DNA from: Armillaria gallica
Lineage: Eukaryota > Basidiomycota > Agaricomycetes > Agaricales > Physalacriaceae
NCBI GenBank assembly: GCA_037576215.1
Contig: JBANDB010000002.1
Location: 3,100,001-3,164,000, forward strand
Reading direction: 5' to 3'
Length of the DNA: 64,000 nucleotides
Below are positions 10,600 to 21,628 of this stretch, piece by piece. Made by a program: the position numbers and the translations under genes. The notes beneath the pieces were generated by a model that was given only the letters and a program-made list of their open reading frames with translations, ran no database searches and had not been told where the DNA came from. Position 1 is the first letter of the stretch. Each line of letters opens with the position of its first letter.

Positions 10600-13500
10600 C
10601 GGGGGACTTCTTGTCACTTATATACCATGATCAGTATTGATCTATTTGCATCCGTGGGTCCATCACGCAGGACTAATTCCTCGTGCTTGGTTTGATTCGA
10701 ACCTCGAACGATTCTGATAGACGCCCGTAGTTCACAGAGCGTCTAAGGGGCGGCTTTTCGCCGGGTAGCCAAGGGATGGGTTGGTTCGGAGAAGCATAAT
10801 TAAATCGTCATGGAAAGAACAAGTGACAGACTCTAAACGAGATAAGACCGTGCTGTTGTGATAAAGGGAACAAGGAACAAGGTTGATTATACCATGTAAC
10901 CCACGAGATCAATCGCGGATATGACCAACATTAACAAATGGAACAATAGTCCAACTCGATGTTCCCTTCTTCCTCGGTAGCCTTCTGAGTTTCAGCCTAG
11001 TTCGGTGATAGAGCGTACTGCACATCCAAAGTCATCGAGTGATTACAAGTAAATTTTCGGCGGAAAGCAGGATGAAGAGATCTGGCGAGTTCACTGAAAG
11101 CCGAAGGGTACAGAGGTCGTAACTGCCGCGATGAATACGGCAGCTTCGATACGGTTTTGTGGACAGCAGCACGCCTATTTTGGAAATCTTTTACGAGAGA
11201 CCGTCGCTAGTCATTTGAACTTCAACTTCGAAGTTGAGCGAAGGGCGCCGAAAAGATGTGCCCTCTACCCTGATAATCAGAACACGCGCAAAAACAGGAG
11301 ATTCTGATAGGGTCGAGAGAAATATGTTCCGGTTCGACCGTAATATCCTCACAAGATGGTTCAGTTCTCCTTTCAACAATTGGATATATAGGAGAGCTCT
11401 GGAATCCCAAAGCATTGCTACAACGTGCTCGCCACCTTGGTTGAAGTAACAGTCCCAGGAACATACCCTGAGCCCGCACTCGATTTGGGGAGGGCCCGAA
11501 AGAAAATGCAACAAACAGCAAGGATCACGTTGGATTCAGAAGCCTTCAGGGTCTGTAACATGCGACATAAGATCCGTGGGTTCCATGACTCGCTAGATGG
11601 GTGCGGTAGCCTGCAGGCGAAGGATTCCAAGTCCTTATGGAGATGGACCGTGGTGTCAGCCCGACTGAGTTGAATCGGGCCGAGTCCTTTTGTTGACAGC
11701 GTGGTACTGAGGTCCAACCTTGACGTCATTCGATTTGATGTTGAATTCGACTTGAACAAGAGAGCCTAAGAGTTCTGCTCAGGATGAATCCCAAGACAGG
11801 AGTGTATAAGCACTCTATTTCTGAGCTCGGAGGAAGCTAGAGTTTTGGGAACCTCATTGAAAAGATGATCCATTTCGGGTGTTCTGCTTAAGGTCGAGCC
11901 ACACATCGTCGGGACTAGTGCAGGCGCATAGCCAGCTGATAGCTGGCCGCGTGTATGTCCAGGGGCGGTATTCCATGCAGTAAGGACCTCTCCAGCGGCA
12001 CTACGACAATTGCGCTCAAAGGTTCGAAATACTTAACCGTAAAACTGAATTTACTGGCCGTGGCGTCCCTTGCTCAAGGGAAAATTGCAGAACAACATGA
12101 ATTTGCCAGTAAAACACTCGAGACGATGCCGCTAATATCGCGTCGGAGATGAGCCTCTGTTTGCGTGGATGGCCAAACACAAAATAATGATTGCATTTTG
12201 ATCGCCACTAGTCGTTCACCTTGGATATTTCACGGTCGCTCCCCAAGCCAGAAATTCCCCCCAGGACCATGCACTCTCACTGTCCTCACCTCCGGACCAA
12301 TCCATAGGTCCGAGTCGCCTGCCGCCGCTACCCATCGTCCGCCCCACCCAGCTGATTGAGGCGTGGCACATGCACCACACCGCCGGAATCCCTTTTACCT
12401 CTGGAAGCCAACAATCAGTAAATGGATATATCATGATGGTAAAGGCTATGGGAAGGAGTGGTTGGTGTCCTTGTAGGTAAGTTCCACTCTTTGTGGGCGT
12501 CTGTGCCTGGGTTACCGCCCGCCGAAGTCTTCCACCCGTTAACAGCCCCGACAGCTCTAGATATTGCGCCTCTATTCTCACCCTCACATTATCTCTGTGA
12601 AAAGTCACCCGCCTCCTCCGCAATGTACACCTTCTATTTTTCAACACCCGAGCTCTCCAAGACCTGCCACTCGACCACAAGCTGTAGAAAATACTACTGG
12701 ATCGGCAAGATGTTGGCTGTAGAATCATCTATCAATCAACACCACAGAAATATGATTAAAGGCGCTATCTTTCGACTGACACTATGACCTCGCTGGATCG
12801 ATCCCTGCTCGCCACTCAGCCGACAATGCCAGTCGTCAGATCCAGGCAAGGAAAATGCGTCGTCCAGGATCTGACCTATTTCGATGGCTATTACTTTGCA
12901 TAAAATGTCGAATAGCCCTACGGCCGTGGCGCCTTGCTCTCCATACTTCACAAGACCACTCCGTAACTTCCTTCAGTTGTACCGTCGGCTTTTCGGCGCT
13001 TTCCACTCTACAACGAGGTCTCCGATCTGCTGCGTGCAACATAGAGCACCTGGATCAGTACCAGTGGAATACCGCTCAGTGGCTAGCGTCGCGAAATTGG
13101 CTGTCACCATTTGGTCCGATCGGGTGTATCTCAACTGTGGCGCAATTTGTTGACGACAATTTCCAGGGTGCGATTTTCCATATTCCAGCACCTGGTTTCA
13201 GAGGACGCTATGACCGGTGTCATCGGTGTTTGAAGTTGTCGAACCGAGAGGGTCAGGACTGAGTACTGAGGATAGACATCACTTGTCCCAGCTCATCCCA
13301 GTTTAGTAGTTATCGATCGTTCAGGCACATATCATTCTGTTTTTGGTAGTAATTATTCACCATTGTGATTTGTACTTTTCTTGAGCGCAGTTAGCATACA
13401 CGCACCGGTAAAAAATCAAAATTGCTGCTTGTGCTAAAGGCAAGACAGCTGCACACAAGGTCAGCAAAGAAGAAACTCACTCTCACTCTCACCCATTGAA

Positions 13501-14048
13501 AAAGTGATACAAACATTTTTTAATATGCAAACAGCAAAAACAATATTTCCAGTTTCAGAGTGATATGGTAGGCTACAACAAACGAAGCAGATACAACCTC
13601 GATGTCGCGTAAAAGTCACTGGGGATTGTAAACTTGGTTGCAGTTGCATAGCGTCCCACTGTAAGATTTGACCCGAACCTACCTGCCGGCAAATTCTGCA
13701 CAGATGTTTTTACAGTCTCTCATTTCAGCATCCTTCCTCTGAGCGTAGACTTATTTTTGAACGTAGGAAGGACAAGTAACTGGATTTCCAAGAACTTGTT
13801 GCTACAAGTAATCATGATTGTTCATTCGCCTAGGAACACAATGAGTCAAAAAGTCAAAAAGTGATAGGGAAGGACCATGATCCATTAATCTCACAACGAG
13901 ATATCAACATGTTGTGGAATCCTGCTGATTATTCTTATTATAACAAGGTCTATCTATGGTGTACTTCTAGAATACTCTCACTACTACTGTCACAGCTCTC
14001 GAAAATGTACAATGCAATTATGTATGATGTAATATTAAGATAATAAAT
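10600..14048. other. 3.4 kb gene-poor stretch
   Basis: No gene recognised on either strand. Several minus-strand frames of 70-170 codons exist (11191-11514, 11418-11759, 12216-12728, 12736-12951), and short runs look protein-like (for example AVGLFDILCKVIAIEIGQ near 12800-12920). However, I could neither splice them into one product nor name a family. A direct repeat gtcaaaaagtcaaaaagtg lies near 13843-13862. This may be decayed gene remnants, long UTRs or non-coding transcripts. Confidence 0.5.
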
Positions 14049-16669
14049 TTATGACAACATGCTTACAACGATTGATTGCAGCTTTCCATCCCGGATAGCC
14101 TAGAAGAGATTTGATCAGTTTTTTCCCGCGACTGATTACAACCCAGAAACTCACCTCATGAATCAAAGAGACATTCTGTCCAACTGTCACTTCGTCTGTA
14201 CCATGCCCGTTAACGAAACGGTGGTAGTTTTCAGATCCATGCATCCGGATACCAAGAGTTAGGCGGACGAACTCATACAAAGGACGAGTCTTCTTCAAAT
14301 GCTTGCTTGCTGGTGCAGCACCTCGCTCGCCTGAGAGATATGAACGACGAAGTTGGTCCAAGAGCGTGGCAGCTCTCGATGCGACACGCGAACGGAACAA
14401 GGGAATGGATGTTAGCGCTGATCCAGCAGCCGAGGGGCCAGAAACGAAGGTGCATGATGTGAAGAAGTCAACGAGCACTGTAGTGCTCGAGGCGGCGACT
14501 TTGATCATCCGCTCAGTGACATCCATCGTCGTTGTATGATCGAGCGCGTCGATCAGGGTCTTTTGTACTTTAGATGTTACGGAGTTAAGGTCGGAGTGAG
14601 ATAGAACAGGGGCAAATAGATCAACAAGCTCCTCCTTCACGATACGTGAAACCCCATCTATTAGCTCTTGTCGGAGGACTCGCAAATCCAGGGCTGTTCG
14701 AGATGTTAAATCATGGTTACGGCACGAGCGGGTAGAATGCGTACCTTGACAGATAACATATATATACGACGACATTAATATCGATAGGACCTCAAGCGAG
14801 TTGATGGTAGCACGGCCAGAGATTAGAGCAAGCGAGCTTTATTTCCAAGTCAGAACACAGTGTTTCAGGAGTGAATGGAAGACTTACTTTACAGCTTGAT
14901 TATGCATCTCTGCGGACTGAATATGCGTTGATACGGGGTTCGCAAGGTAGCCGAGCTCCGCGACATATGCAGCTGTGGCGATATCAATGCCCTTGGCATG
15001 ATAGTCCAGAGATGGGTCCGTAGCAGCCAAGGAAGGTGGCAAGCCACGGTTCATCGTAGGATCCATGAGCTCCGCGCATTGTGCAAAGAGAATCTTGCCG
15101 AGATGATGGAGGCTAAGACGCGTTTTCTCCATAACATTAGTGACCGCCATAGCCTGGAAGTTTCCACCATTGTGTATAATGCCCGTTTCTCCGTCGGACA
15201 AAGGATTATCAGTGGCTGAAGAAAATCATGTGTCAAAAATAGCCGGCATGTAATAATAAACCCTACGTACTCGAATTACACTCCCGTGTTATTGTTTCGA
15301 GAGACGCCAATAAATCTTCGACTTGAGGACCGATAAACTGGGGAGCGGTTCGCAGAGGATAGCGGTCCTGTCGAAGAGTGCCCTCGTCTTCCTTGATGGA
15401 CACCTCGTCTTCGTGTGTTATAGCGAACTGGCTATCTTCCAAAAGGTCCCAAATGATCTTGGCGGACTCCACCTGCAGATGTATGTCAGTCCCCTGATAC
15501 GCGTAGGAGTGATGTATAGCACACCTGTCCGGGATGAGGACGCGCAACAGCGTGAATGAAGGGATCAAATGATGCTCGGGTCCCGGCAAGAGCCTCCACA
15601 CCCATAGCCGTACAAACTTGCGCCAGTAAAGTGAGATGTAAAGCATCATTGAGCGCCAATGAGGCAACGGAGGCGGAAAAGGCGGTCCCGTTCAACATGC
15701 CTAGCGGTTCTTTCGAAGCCAGAGGCATGGGCTCGATGTTGTGCGCCTTGAGTGCATCGATGGATGGTGTAATAGTACGAGATCCAAATGCAGCCGGCCC
15801 GTCAAACACGCGGATCGACGGGTTGCCGATAAGAGTACCGGCGATATAAGAAAGTGGCGAGAGGTCTTGCAACAGAAGGGTGAGTAATGAAGAAAAAGCG
15901 CGTTGCCGTCGGAGCACATACCTCCGGAGGCAGATATACTCCCGCGAAGGGGAACAACGGGAGTAATATTATAGTCGAGAAGCTGCTTCATCTTTTCGAT
16001 GAGTTCCCACCGGACACCAGAATGCCCACGAATGAGGGAATTCATGCGTATCAGGATCGCTCCACGGACCCAGGACTCAGGCATGGTCGTTGAGCCCATG
16101 GGATCGAGAAGAGGAAGCGCGTCTAGCGGTTTTGTCATCGAAGAAGGGAGGACACCACTGTGTTGCATCTGGAGGAGACTGTGCCCCAGAACGAGAGGTT
16201 GGTCCGTACGCGTGTTAGCGCTGCCACCAAAGCCGGTGGTGACACCGTAGACACTAATCCCGTTGTCAGCCTTGTCTGCAATAAGGTTACGACTCTTCTC
16301 GACGCGCTTCTTGACCTCAGGAGACTGGGTCAGATGCACGGAAGCCTGATACCGTGACGCCGCAGTGACCGCAGCAATAGATAATGTCTGTCCATCGATA
16401 GTGACTGACTTTCCGTTTCTGCATTACAATATGAGGACGCGTTAGGCAAAAGAGGACGTTCGATGAACTCACTTGTAAGTTTCCAGTTCTTTGGAGGACT
16501 GGACGAATTTTGAGAGCAGAGTAGTGGTAGGTAACGGTGAAGGAGCGACCGGACCCTCTGGGATGACAGTCGAGGTGTTAAGCATGACAACTTTACGGTC
16601 AAGCAGCCCAGGAGGAGGTGCAGAAGACATGCGTCGGGGAGCCGTGCGAGTTTCTGAGAGAATAGCCAT
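14049..16669 (-). CDS. PAL: phenylalanine ammonia-lyase (PAL/TAL)
   Basis: Spliced product of ~735 residues starting [13 protein letters not shown] and ending IVVSMLS. It belongs to the aromatic amino acid lyase family, which deaminates L-phenylalanine (and often tyrosine) to trans-cinnamate plus ammonia. The MIO-forming triad is present in [17 protein letters not shown], and the catalytic Tyr loop in [18 protein letters not shown]. Further family blocks include [45 protein letters not shown] and HNQAVNSLALIS. Seven or so short introns are needed; one splits the coding sequence immediately after the Ala-Ser-Gly triad (near 15848-15922). In fungi PAL lets cells use Phe as a nitrogen or carbon source and feeds phenylpropanoid-like products. 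The reading frame looks intact. Confidence 0.96.
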
Positions 16670-17954
16670 AGCGAATTAAGATAAGAAGTATTAGATGGCG
16701 AGGTACGAGTAAGTCTATGTCAAAGATTGATGAAGAGAGCTGGGCAGTTGGCGAGAATGATGATTCCGACGTATCACCAGCACGTCCTTTAAATACGAGC
16801 CAGCGATAGATAATGATTCGATCACCGCTCCAAGACAGATCCGAGGCTAACCTCCGGTTATGAATTATCATAGCATTCGGTTCCTGCCCCGGACGATACG
16901 TAGTGTAGATCATCAGTTTCATGACTCGTTTCAACCGATAACGGCAAAGAAGTTCCGTCATCACCGAAAATAATTCGATGTAGATTGGCGTCACTGGGAA
17001 GCTGGGGGAACAGAAGCCTATTGATGATTGGGGAGAAGATTGAGGGAAGAGCTTTTGGACCAATAAACACATACCGAAGGACACCGCGAAAATTTCTGGC
17101 CAAGTCGCCGCGCCATGAACTTAAAATTGCGTGCTCCCGGCCCGGAAATTACTGCACCGCTTGGTGAAGTTGATGGGATATTCAAAATGGCACAATGACT
17201 TGACTCATGTAGCAGATCCCTCCGCTCTTCGAGGGCGTTGACGCAGCGTAGACACTTATTTGTCTTGATCCTTTTTGAAGACACAAACAGGTACATCAAC
17301 AAACATCCCCAAGGGCCGAGACAGCACAGCACAGCAGATTGTGAAATGAACTTGACTGAGGTCCCTTGACTGCTGTCATTTCTTCATTTATTGATATGAT
17401 GTACATCGTACGAGTGTCGGAAATGCGGAACATCTCGACCGTCGCTTTGAAGATGAAGCTTGGAAGAAAGCTGTCTGGCGAAGCGACATGATATGATTGT
17501 TAAATGTATTCTGATAATTCAGGACCGACCGGGAGCCGCCCGTATAAAACGGAAGCTCCACTTCGGCAAATGTATCCACCGTTGGTGAGGATATGTATCT
17601 AGATGAAGGCGCCTGAATGAATAGCTATCAGCTGACGGACTTGAACCAGTGGGAAGGAAAGCGTTTACCTGGTTAGTACCGCATGCCGTAGTAATGTTAT
17701 ATTGGGAGTGCAAACCAAGAAACAAACCATCCCATTTAAGCTAAGAATGCAAATGTAAAAGGAAAGACGAACGAATCACAGAACCCCAGATAGATGTAAG
17801 ATATACAAAGATGCAGAAAGACAGGGAAAATGGTGATATAAAAGATACATGTATAAAAAAAAACAAAGCGAGGACAGCATTTAGACGGGCAACACTAGAG
17901 AAGGGCTATGAGCGGAAGAAAGCCGAGGGATGATGCGCGTACCTTAAAACATTG
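16670..17954. other. intergenic, upstream of PAL
   Basis: About 1.3 kb between the PAL start and the stop of the upstream zinc-finger gene (same strand). It must hold the PAL promoter and the 3' UTR of the neighbour. Minus-strand frames such as 16599-17084 are open but Met-poor and look fortuitous. I could not identify specific operators. Confidence 0.5.
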
Positions 17955-19203
17955 TCATGCGGTGGTAGCGCGATTCTTGGCATTAGCCTTGTCCCGCGAC
18001 TGCTGTACATTGCGTTTCCCGCAGGCATATGTACGTTCGTGACGTAGACGAGCATCAGACCGAGAGAGATCGATGCCGCAAATTTTACACTTGACGCTGT
18101 CGGACTGCTCCTGGTAGTCGGGGTGTGCACCTGAGGCACGAATATGACGAGTAACGTCATTCTTCCTCGTAAAGGTTTTGGTGCACCCAGGTATGGTGCA
18201 TCTGAAGCGTTCAGTAATCTTTCGCTTCTTTGAAGATTTATTGGAAGGTTTGATCTTCCGCTTCTTGGGGGCGGTATCGTCATCGAGTTGGTCGTATTCG
18301 TCGTCGACCTGATGGTCATCCTCGGACGGAAGTTCATCGATGGTCTGGACGACAGGATGGGGGTTCGTGTGTTCGTGCTCATATTCACTGTCGTCGTCGA
18401 TGTCATCCTCGGACTCGAGCTGTTGGACCTTCTTTGTAGCGATACGTGCACGGGTAGCTGCACGACGGGATGAAGCTGATCGAACTGGAGTTGGTGAAGG
18501 GGTATTTGTTGTTTTAGGTAGCTGTAACGCAAGCTGGGGATTGGTATCGGGCGGTTTTGAGGCAGCGGGAGTGATGATACGGGGTGCACGAACAGAAGGG
18601 GAATAGATGGAATCTGTGTCGTTTGTGAGGCTTTGGGGAGAGTCTGCAGGATGCTGTCTGTCGTAGAACATGGTTTGGTGGTCTGACGGGTGATCGGTGC
18701 TAATATCCTCCTGTTCTTCATGGTCTTCGTCGTCGGATTCAGTGTCTAGATCGCGGGACTCGATGTGCATGGAAGAGAAAGATGACAAGTCGGACGAGAG
18801 CGGATTAGAGCTCGCGCGAGGCTCAGATGGAGGTGGGGAAGGAGGGTAGTAACGATAGGGAGGTATGTCGGCAAGTACTTGCTCCTGCAGACGCGTTAGG
18901 AGCCGTTAGCGGAACCGAAGACTCGGCACAGACCTTGTCCCTGATGTTCATAGGTTCTGTAACATACATCTTGGTAGGCATGAGCTTCGGTATGGATTCC
19001 TTGTCTGTATTGTACCAAACGAGACCCATTGCAGGGTTCGTTGGGGACGAGGGAATTGCAGGTACGATGCTAGGATCTACGGGATGTGTAGGCCATGGGC
19101 TCCAGGTGCTATACGGGGTCGCTGGTGAGTGAGATTCGATGACCTGGGCACGCGACTTACCCTTCTTCAGCGACGGCGCTGTTGCTGACGACGACGAGGG
19201 CAT
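17955..19203 (-). CDS. two-finger zinc protein (C2H2 + C2HC), second copy of the architecture
   Basis: Starts at ATG 19201-19203 (MPSSSSATAPSLKKG), is spliced at about 18887-18935 (gtctgtgcc..tctgcag, 49 nt, CTAAC branch site) and ends NRATTA at 17955. The product is ~400 residues. The N-terminal ~270 residues are disordered, with acidic runs and a Lys/Arg-rich patch (PKKRKIKPSNKSSKKRK) that could be a nuclear localisation signal. A C2H2 finger follows (CTIPGCTKTFTRKNDVTRH, then His after six residues) and a C-x2-C-x12-H-x5-C finger (CKICGIDLSRSDARLRHERTYAC). A 39-nt in-frame GTAAGT..CACCAG segment near 19127-19165 may be an optional intron. The frame also extends upstream of the chosen ATG, so an N-terminal extension is possible. 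Likely a DNA-binding regulator; targets unknown. Confidence 0.82.
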
Positions 19204-19682
19204 CGTCGACGGTAGCTGATGGAGGAATAGACATGGACGGGTGATGAGCCACAAAGGCCTGGGAGAGCATCGTGGGTTGATCATATACGCGGTTTGCAGT
19301 TGTTTTGTTTTGGAATTATGTGAAGCGCCGTGCGTGGCGCCGCGCCACAAAGAGATATCCACAGACGGTAGCTTGCGCCACGACCGATATCCTTCCGTCC
19401 CGTCTCCAGTAAGCCCAATACAGTAGAACAGAGCAGCCCTAATCACTCTGCTCACTGGTCACGTTCACCAACCGCAACGTGTATCGCTCGGATATCACAA
19501 AGCCGTGCAGGGACAGAATTAATACAGTGTCGCCACGACCATCTTCGAAAAAAGTCCAATCTTTTCGGAATGAGTTGATCAATCAAGACGTTGCATGTGG
19601 TCGAACGGAAAGATAGTGGCGTCAAACCACGTGACTAGTGTTCCTTAATTTTCTCTTCCTCTCCGTCTGGACCACTACCGCC
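19204..19682. promoter_or_regulatory. divergent intergenic region between zinc-finger gene and FCF1
   Basis: About 480 bp between two divergent start codons; it must contain both promoters. The minus-strand zinc-finger frame stays open to about 19455, so part could be 5' coding or UTR. No consensus element was assigned with confidence. Confidence 0.4.
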
Positions 19683-20516
19683 ATGGTCAGTATAACCTAT
19701 TGCTCCAATTTCATCCCCTCACAGAATCTTTACAGGGAAAGGCAAAGAAAACTCGGAAATTCGCAGCCGTAAAGCGCATGATCAGTCCCAAGGACATTCG
19801 CTTGTGAGTTTCTAGCACCGAGCTTCTTGGCCGCATTTCACAAATTCTCTAGAAAAGAAAATCAGGCGAAACAACAAAAAAAGGAAGAAGAGGCCAAGGC
19901 AAAAGCCGTTAGACGGGTGTACGTCTGACTCGGTACCGCTACATTCCTGATCCTAACAAATGATGAATAGTGCACCTGTTGCCTCGTCCTTGTTCCTGGC
20001 CCATAACACTGCGCTAGTCCCACCTTATCGCGTCCTCATAGATACCAATTTCATCAACTTCTCCCTCCAAAACAAGCTCGAGCTTGTTAGTGGAATGATG
20101 GACTGCCTTTATGCGAAATGTATGTCCTAGGCCTTTTCAACCCAGCGTCTGCTCACCCCCTCGCAGGTATACCTTGCGTCACGGACTGCGTTATGGCCGA
20201 GCTGGAAAAACTCGGTCACAAGTACCGTGTCGCTCTTCGGTGCGTCCCCTTCGACTATCAGGAGCGCCTTGTATTCTTACGCTGATAAAGCGTCGCCCGT
20301 GACCCCCGTTTCGAGCGCTTACGCTGTACACACCCCGGAACCTATGCCGACGATTGCTTAGTGCAACGAGTTACTTCTCACAAATGCTACATCGTGGCGA
20401 CATGCGATCGTGAACTTCGACGACGCATTCGTCAAATACCAGGCATCCCACTTATGTACATCGTTCGGAGGAAGTACGCCATTGAGCGTTTACCCGACCA
20501 GGGTGCGCCGACTTAA
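19683..20516 (+). CDS. FCF1: FCF1/UTP24 PIN-domain rRNA-processing endonuclease
   Basis: Six exons; the first is only the ATG codon (ATG then gtcagtata). The spliced protein of ~194 residues starts [19 protein letters not shown] and ends [10 protein letters not shown], the usual length for FCF1. The PIN domain carries acidic catalytic residues in [30 protein letters not shown] and [13 protein letters not shown]1 (Utp24) is the SSU-processome nuclease that cleaves pre-rRNA at sites A1 and A2 during 18S rRNA maturation in the nucleolus; this is family knowledge. All five introns have GT..AG ends. The start exon consisting of ATG alone means start finding depends on the first intron (19686-19736). 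Confidence 0.96.
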
Positions 20517-21628
20517 CCGGGTACAATCTGTTTCGTCATTATATATTGTATTGTATCATTAAATGTGCGTCATATTTGCTGCTCCGTCTGTAAAATTCTC
20601 GCTTAGTTACTCACTTAGTAAGGTTTTCTATCACGCAGTATACTAATTAGATGTGTCTATTTCGGTCCCATGCAGTGAATGCGCTGAACCTTGTTTTCTG
20701 TTCCGATCGCCCAACCAGGCAGTTGAATCACTTTCCCACAGACAACGAGGTAAAGCCGACCGGAAGACAAAAAAAAACATAAGCAGGAATGTATTTGGAT
20801 CCCGTTGGTGTCGTAACCAGCAATATTCCATCCTCATATCAGTTTCGCTTCAGTGTCAGCCTTCCATTCATTAACCTTCAACTTTGCGTTGTGAGGGTCC
20901 GTACTCACGGGCGCCGTGGGCGCAAGTCGAACGCACAGCTCTCTCACCATTCCCGGCTCTGCGCGCGAACGCCACACCAGATTGGACGGCAGCGGTATGA
21001 CTCCGCAAAGCCCTGCTTTAGCCCCATACTCCTCTTTTATACCGACTATTTGGTACACAGGTATCAAAATTGATACAGATGATCACAACTATCCGCAGCT
21101 GGAGTTTCCAACGCTTAGTAGAACGTAAGTCCTAACCCGAAATCATGCTTCCTGAAAACTAGAGAAACTCTATTGGTGCGCCACACATCTACGGTGGCTG
21201 CGGTAGTTCATTTCCTGGCGAGTTTTAATTTGGGGGCGTAGTTTCGTACTACCTATTTCACACTTTTGACTCCGAAAACAGATTGGGCCTGCTCATTCGG
21301 GAATCTTTAAACGAGATTAATAACACGATGTGGCTGGCGGGTAAGAAATACTGCTATCCGACCATCATTGAGAAGATTGCCTATGGTCCTTGGTTATCGC
21401 TATGGTCTTGTCCAATGGAAAATGTGGCGCTTTTAGCGCGTGAAACCCTGCAGGCATTCCGGCTCCGAGCTCAGCATGATTACATAGAATCCCAGGACAT
21501 CTATCAATATTTACTATTACTTTAGGTGAAACGCTTCAAAAATTACATGTCGCGTCGGCGACTCACGTGGTCTACGTCACGACTCACGCGCCAAGTTCCC
21601 ACGAATCACCACCTCCTTTCAATCCACC
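20517..21628. other. intergenic between FCF1 and DUF1917 gene
   Basis: About 1.1 kb with several open frames of 60-94 codons on both strands (for example 20834-21067 minus, 21283-21525 plus). None resembles a family I know and none splices into a neighbour. Nothing else recognised. Confidence 0.45.

Noticed and set aside
21283..21525. 80-codon plus-strand frame before the DUF1917 gene
   Set aside because: It reads somewhat naturally, but no homology was recognised and it cannot be spliced to the DUF1917 start; left as intergenic.
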